From contig JAZUNS010000007.1 in assembly GCA_045604285.1 (NCBI GenBank), forward strand, positions 1 to 10,186: a stretch of 10,186 bases of DNA, read 5' to 3'. The DNA comes from SIG636 sp045604285 (GTDB taxonomy: Bacteria; Bacillota; Clostridia; Oscillospirales; CAG-382). Positions 1 to 5,671 of the stretch are shown here, in pieces (positions within the stretch are counted from its first letter, which is position 1; each line of letters opens with the position of its first letter). Both the position numbers and the translations under genes were made by a program. The notes under the pieces were generated by a model that saw nothing but the letters and a program-made list of their open reading frames with translations, made no database searches and was not told the DNA's origin.

Positions 1-252
1 GTCTCCGGCCGCGAGGGCAACACCGGCAAGCGGACGAAGGACGAGATCGGCACCCACGCTCTGCGCGGCGGTACCGTGGCCGGCACTCATACCGTCCATT
101 TCTTCGGCCCCGACGAGGAACTGGAGTTCACCCATCGTGCGGCCAGCCGCCAGATCTTCGTCAATGGCGCACTGCACATGGCCCGCCTGCTGCCCGGCAA
201 GCCCAACGGTGTGTACAATCTGCAGAAGGTTCTCTTCGGCGAAGACGCATAA
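1..252 (+). CDS. dapB: 4-hydroxy-tetrahydrodipicolinate reductase, C-terminal part
   Basis: The reading frame is open from the first base and ends at TAA 250-252, giving the last 83 residues; the start lies outside the window. DapB reduces 4-hydroxy-tetrahydrodipicolinate with NAD(P)H in the cytoplasmic lysine and diaminopimelate pathway. Seen: GREGNTGKRTKDEIGTHALR near the left end, a family signature in which Gly-Arg and the following Arg/Lys belong to the substrate-binding domain, then GTHTVHFFGPDEELEFTHRA and ARLLPGKPNG, all typical of the DapB C-terminus. The gene is clearly GC-rich, unlike everything to its right. It is followed at once by an intrinsic terminator and then by a convergent element gene, so it marks the host side of a junction. 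It appears intact at this end. Confidence 0.92.
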   Translation, partial: VSGREGNTGKRTKDEIGTHALRGGTVAGTHTVHFFGPDEELEFTHRAASRQIFVNGALHMARLLPGKPNGVYNLQKVLFGEDA

Positions 253-262
253 GAATGATTTT

Positions 263-294
263 CAGCGCCCTGCGACAGCGGGGCGCTGTTTTTT
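263..294 (+). terminator. Intrinsic terminator of dapB
   Basis: An eight-base stem CAGCGCCC (263-270) pairs with GGGCGCTG (281-288) around a 10-nt loop, followed by six T (289-294). It starts 10 bases after the dapB stop and is GC-rich like the host gene. The other strand has no T-run after the stem, so it would not serve the convergent parB-like gene well. Confidence 0.85.
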
Positions 295-310
295 CGGATT
301 CGTCCTGTGC

Positions 311-1660
311 TCATTTTTTGAATATCGGGTGGGTACCGTCCATCAGCATTCGCTCATCGTCGCTCATCTCGTATCCACAGGATACAAGCCACGCATAAAG
401 CTGGGAAAGTCGTTTGTTTTCTTTATGCTGCGGATACTCGCTTTTCCACTTTGTGTAGAAGCACTCGGTATTCGTATCACTAAAGGAAACATAAATAATC
501 AAAGGCAAAGTGCGCTTTGTATCGGAGCGATAGGCTGCCAGCGTTTTCTCGAATATTATATTTGCGTCATAAACGCCTTTTATTTCCTCAACCCCTATGT
601 TTTTCTCGTATATCTCGCGCTTATTTAAATTGCTGTTGTAAAAGTTTTGTTCTGCTAATAAAGCTACAACAGCGCCCTCTCTGATTGCACCCTCGTTCGC
701 CTTTGTCAGCTTTAATTCCTTTACGAACTTGTAACGAAGCTCGTACGCCTCGGCTGTGAGAGCCTCAAGAGTAGCATGTGCCTCCTTGATACGCTTTTCT
801 CTTTCTATCTCTTCTTTTGAACGCTTCACCGGCGCCGCTTTCGGTGCGAGTATATATACCTTCAGCTCGCCCCAACTTTCATCGAGATAATAAAAGAGTT
901 TTTGCCCCTCGTGTTTCTTGGGAATTTTAAGCATGTCTCCTTCCTTGAAGTCTTTAAGCTCCACCTCAAGGATTTTTGTATATTTGCCACTGTAAGTCTC
1001 ACTACGCTCAATTTTCTTTCCCTTTAGAGCCTTTATTGCGTTCTTTACGAAAGGCAAAGCACGGTCAACCTTCTGTCGCTTCAGCGCACGGTTAAAAGCT
1101 TGTTCAAAATTATTAGTGCCAACGTCACGCAGGAGCTCGTTCCGCTTGTCAATGTCCTCTATCTGTGCGATCTTGTCAAAGTCCCCGATAGAGAGCTGGC
1201 GTTGTGCTGAAATTTGTCGTAACGTATCCGCATCAAGTTCAGCCATTTTAAGCCTACGCTTTACCGTGCTTCGAGAAAAGCCAGTCTTTTCGGAAATGCT
1301 TTCTACGCTCTCGCCCAGGTTCATCATCATTTGGAAGCCCTGCGCTTGCTCATAAGCCGTAAGGTCAACACGTTGCATATTCTCAAGCAACATAGTCGCT
1401 ACTTGCTCACGCTCTGACATTTCCACTACCACGCACGGCACACTCTCAAGCCCTGCAACCTTCGCCGCTGCGCTTCTCCTGTGGCCGATTATTACCGTGT
1501 AGCCGCCCTCTGACCGAGGCACTACGGTCAAGTTCTGCATAATACCTTTAGACTTAATACTTTCTGCAAGTTCGGTAAGATCTCCCAGCTCCTTTCTTGG
1601 ATTGTCGGGATGTGGATATAGCTCCTCCACTGATATGTATACAAGATTATTGCTGTTCAT
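311..1660 (-). CDS. ParB/RepB/Spo0J-like protein with long C-terminal extension
   Basis: 449 residues. The N-terminal ParB domain shows LYPHPDNPRK (about 14-23), the CTP-binding-type box GHRRSAAAK (59-67) and ENMQR (93-97); an HTH follows around 117-140 (SISEKTGFSRSTVKRRL). The remaining 300 residues are charged, rich in Lys and Glu, and not recognised. ParB proteins bind DNA and usually work with a ParA ATPase in plasmid or chromosome partition. No ParA is present here, so segregation is not proven; elements also carry such proteins as regulators or replication accessories. The start overlaps the recU-like stop as ATGA (1657-1660), with AAAGGAC just upstream, so it is translationally coupled and is the last gene of the leftward operon. 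It converges on dapB. Confidence 0.8.
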   Translation of the reverse strand: MNSNNLVYISVEELYPHPDNPRKELGDLTELAESIKSKGIMQNLTVVPRSEGGYTVIIGHRRSAAAKVAGLESVPCVVVEMSEREQVATMLLENMQRVDLTAYEQAQGFQMMMNLGESVESISEKTGFSRSTVKRRLKMAELDADTLRQISAQRQLSIGDFDKIAQIEDIDKRNELLRDVGTNNFEQAFNRALKRQKVDRALPFVKNAIKALKGKKIERSETYSGKYTKILEVELKDFKEGDMLKIPKKHEGQKLFYYLDESWGELKVYILAPKAAPVKRSKEEIEREKRIKEAHATLEALTAEAYELRYKFVKELKLTKANEGAIREGAVVALLAEQNFYNSNLNKREIYEKNIGVEEIKGVYDANIIFEKTLAAYRSDTKRTLPLIIYVSFSDTNTECFYTKWKSEYPQHKENKRLSQLYAWLVSCGYEMSDDERMLMDGTHPIFKK

Positions 1661-2220
1661 TTTTCTGTCCTTTCTGATTTTTTCGAAGAATTATTTTCAT
1701 TGTTTGACACCGTAGTAGGGCCGAAAATCCGTATTATACCGTTATCAAAGGGAACACGGTAATTACTTATCTCGTCTTCGGTAACATACATGTGCCCGAA
1801 AATCTTTTTCATATTTTTCCAAACACCCCAAGGGATACGGTAGAAGCGGTCGGTACCGAAGCACAAAAGCACAAAGCACAGCGCACCCAATTTTTGATGT
1901 GCGTCTAAATCTTCCAGCTGTGTTTCTGTAAGACGGCTGTAGGCGACCTTTTCGGTGTCGGTTTGTTTGGCTTCAAAACGCACCGAGCGCCCGTCCGACA
2001 TCGTGCCGGCATAATCCGCCTGGGCTTGCTTTGTAAAGCAGGCAAGAAACCGCCCCCTCCCGTTAGGCTTGCTGAGCGGCCGCATAGGCTCGGGCGTTTT
2101 CTCCACCTTGGCAATACCTTTGGCTTCGTACCACCCTAAGGCAGTCTGTATAAGGTCTTCAAACACCGCACCTGCCTCACGGTTGCTATATCCCATATAT
2201 GATGCATTAAGCTTTGACAT
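1657..2220 (-). CDS. RecU-like Holliday junction resolvase
   Basis: 187 residues from ATG 2218-2220; the frame extends upstream, but this start sits just after the rep stop and has GGAGGACGGAGC before it. RecU resolves Holliday junctions in Firmicutes recombination and is often carried by phages. Seen: NREAGAVFEDLIQ with Glu21 near the N-terminus, ADYAG with Asp69, FEAKQT with Glu83 and Lys85 (the nuclease D...ExK core), then Gln101 and the hydrophobic strand LGALCFVLLCFG, and YRIPWGVW, all in the order of RecU. The C-terminal 20 residues are Asn/Ser/Lys-rich and probably disordered. It lies between the Rep and ParB-like genes, fitting a role in processing replication or recombination intermediates of the element. 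A RecU-like nuclease with another role is the alternative. Confidence 0.78.
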   Translation of the reverse strand: MSKLNASYMGYSNREAGAVFEDLIQTALGWYEAKGIAKVEKTPEPMRPLSKPNGRGRFLACFTKQAQADYAGTMSDGRSVRFEAKQTDTEKVAYSRLTETQLEDLDAHQKLGALCFVLLCFGTDRFYRIPWGVWKNMKKIFGHMYVTEDEISNYRVPFDNGIIRIFGPTTVSNNENNSSKKSERTEK

Positions 2221-2221
2221 A

Positions 2222-3145
2222 TTAAGCTCCGTCCTCCGTAATCCAGTCGGGCACATCCCATTGAGGCGGTAAGTCTTCCGTGCGGTACATTACTACCGAC
2301 ACGTACCAATGCCCGTTATATTCGTTATATCTGCTGTAGCAGCGTACGAAGCGGTAACCCTTGTACCGCTTTTCCCAGTACTCTCTATCGTCAATGCGCT
2401 GAGTTGCCATTTTGCACACGGAGCCTTTGCTTACCCTGCCTGTCTTCACTTTTTCCACAGGCTTTTCCAGGTTGCGGGAATAGCTGAACCGTGCCGCTCC
2501 CACAGCTTCCTTGCACATATAGCTGGCGGCGGCGCCGGGCCCGAACTTGTCGGGACGGTAGTTGTTGCAGTTGACGCGTATACCCTTGGGCCACATATCT
2601 TCAAGCAAGCGGGCGGAAAGCCCACCCGTGATAAAAAGGTGAAAATGCCAATTAACACGCCCTTTGCGTACCCCCGTCTTGTATATCTGCTTTTCAATTC
2701 GGTAAGCGTATTTAAAAGGCTGTCGCAGCTTTGCAAGCTTTAACTCAAACCCCTTTATGGCGTTATTGATAAAATTACTGCCGGGGTTCTTTTCTGCCCT
2801 CTCCTTCAGCTCATTTAAACCTTCTTCCAGCTGTATTGCTTCTTTATCACGTCTCGCCTTAACACGGCGCATATAGTTTACTATGTCCCGCCGTGCTGCC
2901 TTTTCATCCTGGGGAGCTAAGTGCGCCTCGTATGTAGGGTGCATAAAGTAATCCGTTGTGTCAAAGTTAGCATTGATAAGCCGTATCAGCTTCTTTAACG
3001 CCATTGTATGATTATATTTTTCCTGTTCCGCAGTAGAGGGTTTTGTCTTGGGTGCACGTGCAGGCATCTTTCTGCCGTCTTCAAACACGGGATAAAAATC
3101 CGCCTCTAACAACGGACCGGAAAAGGTGCGCTTTTCTCTTATCAT
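2222..3145 (-). CDS. HUH-type rolling-circle replication initiator
   Basis: 307 residues. Seen: a motif I-like strand TTDYFMHPTYE (about 63-73), the metal-binding HUH motif HFHLFI (His167, His169), and a single catalytic-type Tyr in AASYMCKEA (Tyr209, Lys212, the Y-x2-K spacing), then FSYSRNLEKPV, a tail common in Rep proteins of Firmicutes elements and inovirus-like replicons. Family knowledge: such Y1 HUH enzymes nick one strand at the double-strand origin and stay joined to the 5' end through Tyr, starting rolling-circle replication. The N-terminal third before the long Lys/Glu helix (80-140) is typical of this group. Start ATG 3143-3145 overlaps the upstream TAA and has GAGGGAGGGG before it. 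A relaxase-like use in transfer is possible but not shown. Confidence 0.82.
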   Translation of the reverse strand: MIREKRTFSGPLLEADFYPVFEDGRKMPARAPKTKPSTAEQEKYNHTMALKKLIRLINANFDTTDYFMHPTYEAHLAPQDEKAARRDIVNYMRRVKARRDKEAIQLEEGLNELKERAEKNPGSNFINNAIKGFELKLAKLRQPFKYAYRIEKQIYKTGVRKGRVNWHFHLFITGGLSARLLEDMWPKGIRVNCNNYRPDKFGPGAAASYMCKEAVGAARFSYSRNLEKPVEKVKTGRVSKGSVCKMATQRIDDREYWEKRYKGYRFVRCYSRYNEYNGHWYVSVVMYRTEDLPPQWDVPDWITEDGA

Positions 3146-3568
3146 TTACGCCCCTCCCTCATACAGGTACGGCATATCTACGGCTACTTCGTTTTCCGTT
3201 TGCGCTTCAAGCTCAAAAACGCTGTTGTATAACGCCGTGCGCAAGTACGCCTTAGTGTGTGTTATCTTATAGTTTGCTTTGCGGAATCGGCGTATAACCG
3301 CACGTATATGGTCTCCGTTAAGGCGCTTGTATATTTCCGTTACCAAAGAAGCAGACAGCTTATCACGCCCTATGCTTACATCGCTTTCCTGCGGCAGGTG
3401 AATAAGCTCCGTTATTATAAGTGCAATCTCTGCCGCCAAGGCTTTGTCCTGTGGCGGCAGAGACTCTAACTCAATTTGCGCACTCACGGCCGCCAAGGTT
3501 TCTGCAAAAGACCCGACAGGACTTTGACAGTGACACGACCTTTCAGCGCAAGAATTATAATTATCCAT
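3146..3568 (-). CDS. Small protein resembling the C-terminal domain of RepA-type initiators
   Basis: 140 residues, ATG 3566-3568, with AAAGGAGA eight bases upstream. The N-terminal 20 residues hold four Cys. Residues about 85-117 (GDHIRAVIRRFRKANYKITH then TKAYLRTALYN) resemble the C-terminal helical domain (DUF6017-like) of RepA initiators of clostridial plasmids, where the stretch 'PKAYLxTALYN' is usual. The N-terminal winged-helix part of such proteins is missing, so this is a stand-alone version or a cut-down relative. It is co-transcribed with the HUH Rep (stop and next start overlap) and is the first gene after a structured leader opposed by a candidate antisense RNA. A role in origin recognition or copy control is inference. 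Confidence 0.5.
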   Translation of the reverse strand: MDNYNSCAERSCHCQSPVGSFAETLAAVSAQIELESLPPQDKALAAEIALIITELIHLPQESDVSIGRDKLSASLVTEIYKRLNGDHIRAVIRRFRKANYKITHTKAYLRTALYNSVFELEAQTENEVAVDMPYLYEGGA

Positions 3569-3641
3569 ACACGGTATCTCCTTTAAGTTTTTGTCGGCCC
3601 AGGTATCGTTGATTTAATACTATACACTACAAGGCCGCAAA

Positions 3642-3661
3642 CGAAGCGAAAATCCGCTTCG
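3642..3661. repeat. Short hairpin in the replication-gene leader
   Basis: CGAAGCG (3642-3648) and CGCTTCG (3655-3661) form a seven-base stem with a six-base loop. It lies between the long inverted repeat at 3668 and the start of the RepA-like gene. On the leftward mRNA it is followed by TTTGCGG, so it is at best a weak terminator. It could be an attenuator arm or part of an origin. Confidence 0.55.
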
Positions 3662-3665
3662 CTAC

Positions 3666-3694
3666 TTGACTTTTTGCCGCTACCGTGTTATAAT
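3666..3694 (+). promoter_or_regulatory. Rightward sigma-A promoter opposing the operon
   Basis: TTGACT (3666-3671) is followed by exactly 17 bases and TATAAT (3689-3694). It points right, against the operon, and no protein gene with a ribosome site follows. Its elements lie inside the long inverted repeat at 3668-3725. Confidence 0.75.
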
Positions 3695-3725
3695 TAATTG
3701 TACGGTTAAGTGGCGGCAAAAAGTC
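3668..3725. repeat. Long inverted repeat upstream of the replication genes
   Basis: GACTTTTTGCCGC (3668-3680) is matched perfectly by GCGGCAAAAAGTC (3713-3725). The stem extends inward three more positions with one mismatch (3681-3683 with 3710-3712). The loop contains the TATAAT of the rightward promoter. It may fold in the leftward mRNA leader, or act as part of a double- or single-strand replication origin for the HUH Rep. Confidence 0.8.
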
Positions 3726-3773
3726 GTCATTACCTCGGGTTGTTCGGTGCTTTCGAACAGCCCTTATTTTTTT
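3701..3773 (+). ncRNA. Candidate antisense RNA controlling replication genes
   Basis: A start six or seven bases after the TATAAT at 3689-3694 and the terminator ending at 3773 define an RNA of about 73 nt. It is fully complementary to the leftward mRNA between the 53-residue membrane gene and the RepA-like gene, and reaches the last codons of the former. It holds the right arm of the 3668-3725 inverted repeat, so pairing would alter folding of the mRNA leader. Size, position and orientation resemble counter-transcribed RNAs that limit Rep synthesis in plasmids such as pT181 and pIP501. Transcription is predicted from sequence only. Confidence 0.55.
3737..3773 (+). terminator. Intrinsic terminator of the antisense transcript
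   Basis: GGGTTGTTCG (3737-3746) pairs with CGAACAGCCC (3754-3763), ten pairs including one G-U, around a seven-base loop, followed by TTATTTTTTT (3764-3773). The T-run is on the rightward strand only. Its distance from the promoter gives a short RNA rather than an mRNA. Confidence 0.75.
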
Positions 3774-3925
3774 GCATTTTCGTGGAGCTCTCCTATAATC
3801 TTCTGTTCTATCCACAGCCCAAAACCGGGAAAGAACTTGCATATTACGCATTCGGCGCTCGTCACGATAATGAAAGGCACCGCAAAGAACCCCAAATATA
3901 TCAACGCTATTGCCATTGCTTCCAT
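3764..3925 (-). CDS. Small single-pass membrane peptide
   Basis: 53 residues from ATG 3923-3925 to TAA 3764-3766, with a strong AAGGAGG (3931-3937) five bases before the start; that site overlaps the stop of the upstream gene, so the two are coupled. Residues about 4-24 (AMAIALIYLGFFAVPFIIVT) form one hydrophobic helix. A short Cys-containing segment (AECVICKFFPGFG) and a charged tail ending in Lys-Lys follow. I do not recognise the family. Small membrane peptides of this kind occur in phage and plasmid operons with unknown roles; a virion coat peptide is conceivable but nothing else here suggests virion genes. The last codons overlap the candidate antisense RNA terminator. Confidence 0.7.
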   Translation of the reverse strand: MEAMAIALIYLGFFAVPFIIVTSAECVICKFFPGFGLWIEQKIIGELHENAKK

Positions 3926-3935
3926 ATAAACCTCC

Positions 3936-4355
3936 TTATGCAAGCTCTTCCAACAAGTCGTGACGTGCTTTTACCGTCTTAAGACTTTTTCTGAACTCTC
4001 GGGTATAGTTGGACGCTATGTTATACGGCACGCCTCTGTGTTCTGCCGCCTCTCTTACGGTCATTCCGCAGGCGATATCACTTATAAGCAACGCTTGCAG
4101 GCGGGCCCGCTTTTCGGCATTGCTTACCTTGCTTGAGGTTCGTTTCTTTTTTTGAACCGTACCGTACAAATCTCCAAGGATCTTTTTAATCGTATCCTTA
4201 GATACCAGGTATAGGTCTGCAAGTATCTTTACCTGCTCCTCCGGGTCCTTTGCCTGGCGGTAGCTTGTCCGCGCCCACTCTACGTCTACTTTTTCGCAGT
4301 CGCACCGTTCGCCCGGATCAAGGTTAGCACCGCAAAAATCACATTCCCTAAACAT
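3936..4355 (-). CDS. Zinc-ribbon protein with two HTH-like segments
   Basis: 139 residues from ATG 4353-4355; the frame is open further upstream, but this start has GGAGAGGGCGAAG before it and overlaps the previous gene by eight bases. Cys5 and Cys8 (CDFC) plus Cys18 and Cys20 (CDC) form a C-x2-C-x9-C-x-C zinc site. Residues about 43-63 (QVKILADLYLVSKDTIKKIL) look like an HTH, and the C-terminal part (GMTVREAAEHRGVPYNIASN, around 105-125) like a second one, with Lys/Arg-rich sequence between. This suggests a DNA-binding regulator of phage type. Its target is unknown. Confidence 0.7.
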   Translation of the reverse strand: MFRECDFCGANLDPGERCDCEKVDVEWARTSYRQAKDPEEQVKILADLYLVSKDTIKKILGDLYGTVQKKKRTSSKVSNAEKRARLQALLISDIACGMTVREAAEHRGVPYNIASNYTREFRKSLKTVKARHDLLEELA

Positions 4356-4566
4356 CTTCGCCCTCTCCTTCTTTTTGTTCGTGTTTCTCTTGGTCGCTTG
4401 CCCTACTTTCTTCAGTAAGTACTCTATATGCCTGTGCGCACAGCTCCGGTAAGCAGTTGCCGCTGCCTTCCGACTCAAAGGGACAGGTCATGCACCCTTT
4501 GCCGATGGTAGAACAAGCCTTAAGCCCTTCAATAACCTGCTGCTTTGTGTATTCTTTTTCTCTCAT
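4348..4566 (-). CDS. Small Cys-rich protein
   Basis: 72 residues. The start overlaps the upstream stop as ATGA (4563-4566). Five Cys (18, 25, 28, 38, 43) lie in the first part, including GCMTCPF and the pattern GLKACSTIGKGCMTCPF then GNCLPELC, similar to short phage proteins that read 'CC...C..CPY...C...L...AL'. The last 22 residues are strongly acidic and basic without hydrophobic core, probably disordered. Zinc or iron-sulfur binding is likely from the Cys spacing, but no function can be assigned. Confidence 0.65.
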   Translation of the reverse strand: MREKEYTKQQVIEGLKACSTIGKGCMTCPFESEGSGNCLPELCAQAYRVLTEESRASDQEKHEQKEGEGEDV

Positions 4567-4904
4567 AGTTGTATACCTTCCTTCCTTCGGCGGCTAAGTG
4601 CGCTTAGCCGTTCTTTCTTTTCCTCCGCATCTTCAGGGTCGCCTATATCTATTTGGTCGCCCTTGGTGTCAAGGAACTCGTAAAGTTTAGAGCTACGCAC
4701 AAATAAACGTCGTCCGATTCGTATCGTAGGGAAATCCGCGCGGTTGAACAGGTTATACGCCGCCGCACGGGGGATCCCCATGGCTACAAGGCCGCGTGCA
4801 TCAAGCATTCGGTCAAGTGTTGCCGTACCCATTTGCTTCTTGAGGTCGTTAACTTCTGAGCTAAGCCGTTTTATCATACCTTTAAGTTCTTCAAAGTCTT
4901 CCAT
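4563..4904 (-). CDS. AlpA/excisionase-like HTH protein with N-terminal coiled coil
   Basis: 113 residues from ATG 4902-4904, chosen because AGGAAGG precedes it while the upstream ATG at 4935-4937 has no ribosome site. Residues 3-27 (FEELKGMIKRLSSEVNDLKK) form a short coiled coil. Residues about 30-80 hold an MerR/AlpA-type winged helix: LDARGLVAMGIPRAAAYNLF, then FPTIRIGRRLFVRSSKLYEF, with the wing Arg-Arg typical of DNA-binding excisionases and AlpA regulators. The tail is acidic then basic. In phage satellites AlpA-like proteins activate or aid excision. Here it may do either. The start overlaps the DUF3846 gene by 31 bases. Confidence 0.72.
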   Translation of the reverse strand: MEDFEELKGMIKRLSSEVNDLKKQMGTATLDRMLDARGLVAMGIPRAAAYNLFNRADFPTIRIGRRLFVRSSKLYEFLDTKGDQIDIGDPEDAEEKKERLSALSRRRKEGIQL

Positions 4905-5239
4905 GCTTTGTCCTTCCTTTCTTCTTTTCCTTCCCATAACTGTGGTAACAACTCTTTCAGCTCATCCCAAGCTACGGGTAAATCGCTGTATGCACCTTTT
5001 TGCTTTCCGCAGAGGATAACCGTGCCGAAGAAAACGGCACCACAGATCTCGCAGCAGGCTTTAAGGTCATAAAACCAACTGTCACTACGGCTCAGCACTA
5101 CCATATCAGTGCAAACGTGCGCTTCCTCCACATACCCGCCCACAAGCTTCTGTATCTCCTCGGGCGTGTTTAACACCTTTGCTTGCCGCGGAGCTTTGCC
5201 CGGTTCAAGTATTGCTATGCTGATTTTCTGTGCGTTCAT
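4874..5239 (-). CDS. DUF3846 family protein
   Basis: 121 residues. Start ATG 5237-5239 overlaps the upstream stop as ATGA. Seen: ILEPGKAPRQAKVLNTPEEI then QKLVGGYVEEA, the family signature ('VEPGK.P....I....E..Q..VGGYIE'), and GAVFFGTVILCG toward the middle, matching the usual 'GTFFIVG' strand. DUF3846 proteins are common in phages and integrative elements of Firmicutes and their biochemical role is unknown. A Cys pair in KACCEICGAVF is unusual enough to suggest metal binding, but this is a guess. The last 30 residues are charged and overlap the next gene. Confidence 0.78.
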   Translation of the reverse strand: MNAQKISIAILEPGKAPRQAKVLNTPEEIQKLVGGYVEEAHVCTDMVVLSRSDSWFYDLKACCEICGAVFFGTVILCGKQKGAYSDLPVAWDELKELLPQLWEGKEERKDKAWKTLKNLKV

Positions 5240-5448
5240 ATTTCGCCCTCAATAAACTTTCTTAGACGATTTGGGCAAATCCTGTATGTATATCTGCCGC
5301 CGTTGATTTGCATCGCCTCTCCTATAGGCAACAGTTTTCTTTGCAATCCTATACGGATGTACTGTTGGCTTACCCCCAACATCTCCGCCGCCTGTGATAC
5401 GGGAACATTACGCTGATGCTTTAGCATCAAGCGCTCTTTTGCGTTCAC
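5236..5448 (-). CDS. Excisionase-like HTH protein (GTG start)
   Basis: 70 residues. The GTG at 5446-5448 is chosen because AAAGGAGG (5456-5463) lies seven bases upstream; the longer frame from 5493 has no such site. Residues about 15-40 (VPVSQAAEMLGVSQQYIRIG) form an HTH, followed by the wing NGGRYTYRICPNRLRKFI, the plan of small phage excisionases and DNA-binding proteins of the HTH_17 type. Because it is encoded early in the operon driven by the switch promoter, it is a good candidate for the directionality factor of the integrase. The AlpA-like protein at 4563-4904 is the other candidate. Confidence 0.72.
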   Translation of the reverse strand: MNAKERLMLKHQRNVPVSQAAEMLGVSQQYIRIGLQRKLLPIGEAMQINGGRYTYRICPNRLRKFIEGEI

Positions 5449-5485
5449 TCTAATACCTCCTTTAACAGCCCATCGGGGCAATAAT

Positions 5486-5550
5486 TCATCCAAAGCTTTT
5501 CTGTTCTATGTAATCCCATTTGCGCCGGGATACTTAAGAATTGCTTTCAT
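5486..5550 (-). pseudogene. Remnant of a Dam-like adenine methylase start
   Basis: ATG 5548-5550 reads MKAILKYPGA, then NGIT and a stop (TAG 5506-5508). MKAILKYPGAKW is the usual opening of D12-class DNA adenine methylases in phages and elements. Adding one A in the AAA expected for Lys restores Lys-Trp and continues as WDYIEQKSFG to TGA 5486-5488. The rest of the enzyme, including the DPPY motif, is absent; only about 40 bases separate it from the next gene. A 14-residue peptide made on purpose is possible. GGAGG (5566-5570) lies 15 bases from the ATG, rather far. Confidence 0.4.
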
Positions 5551-5638
5551 GCCTTTCTGTAAGCACCTCCTTACATCTCAGCCCTTGCCGCATATTAGGC
5601 AAAGGCGCTTTTCTTTTTGTGACATTAGTAACCTCCAT
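5534..5638 (-). CDS. Possible small peptide (34 residues)
   Basis: ATG 5636-5638 has GGAGG eight bases upstream and reads MEVTNVTKRKAPLPNMRQGL onward to TAA 5534-5536. In another frame, ATG 5623-5625 has GGAGG six bases upstream and gives the 15-residue MSQKEKRLCLICGKG, ending TGA 5578-5580, with one CxxC like the first knuckle of a zinc ribbon. Both have good ribosome sites and neither resembles a known protein. One may be translated, or the segment may be decayed sequence left from the deletion that cut the methylase-like gene. Confidence 0.25.
   Translation of the reverse strand: MEVTNVTKRKAPLPNMRQGLRCKEVLTERHESNS
5581..5618 (+). terminator. Hairpin with T-rich tail, rightward
   Basis: GCCCTTGCC (5581-5589) and GGCAAAGGC (5598-5606) pair with one mismatch around an eight-base loop; TTTTCTTTTT follows at 5609-5618. 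It would stop rightward transcription, although genes here run left. It overlaps the small ORFs above, so it may be incidental. Confidence 0.3.
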
Positions 5639-5653
5639 CTTTTAGTCCTCCTC

Positions 5654-5670
5654 GTTTCATTTTTGGAACG
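5654..5670. repeat. Operator-like repeat O1
   Basis: GTTTCATTTTTGGAACG, identical over 17 bases to 5917-5933. It is an imperfect dyad, GTTTCA-N4-TGGAAC, the form expected for an S24 repressor dimer site. It lies just after the Cro-like gene stop, about 260 bases downstream of the leftward promoter, where looping or control of read-through could occur. Confidence 0.6.
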
Positions 5671-5671
5671 A

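Noticed and set aside
288..300. GTTTTTTCGGATT (288-300) versus GTTTTTTTGGATT (9224-9236) as att duplication
   Set aside because: The match of 12 in 13 is mostly a T-run inside terminator tails, so chance is likely. TCATTTTTT shared by 311-319 and the 9347 region fails for the same reason.
137..628. Rightward ORF of 163 codons across the dapB end and parB-like gene
   Set aside because: It overlaps dapB, its terminator and the well-supported parB-like gene in other frames, and has no ribosome site.
2222..3925. Cryptic inovirus (filamentous phage) identity
   Set aside because: The HUH Rep and a small membrane peptide fit, but there is no Zot-like ATPase and no series of small coat genes in the window.
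3710..3982. Rightward ORF starting at GTG 3710, and the related one from 3666
   Set aside because: No ribosome site precedes them, an intrinsic terminator lies inside, and the opposite strand holds a small gene with a strong site.
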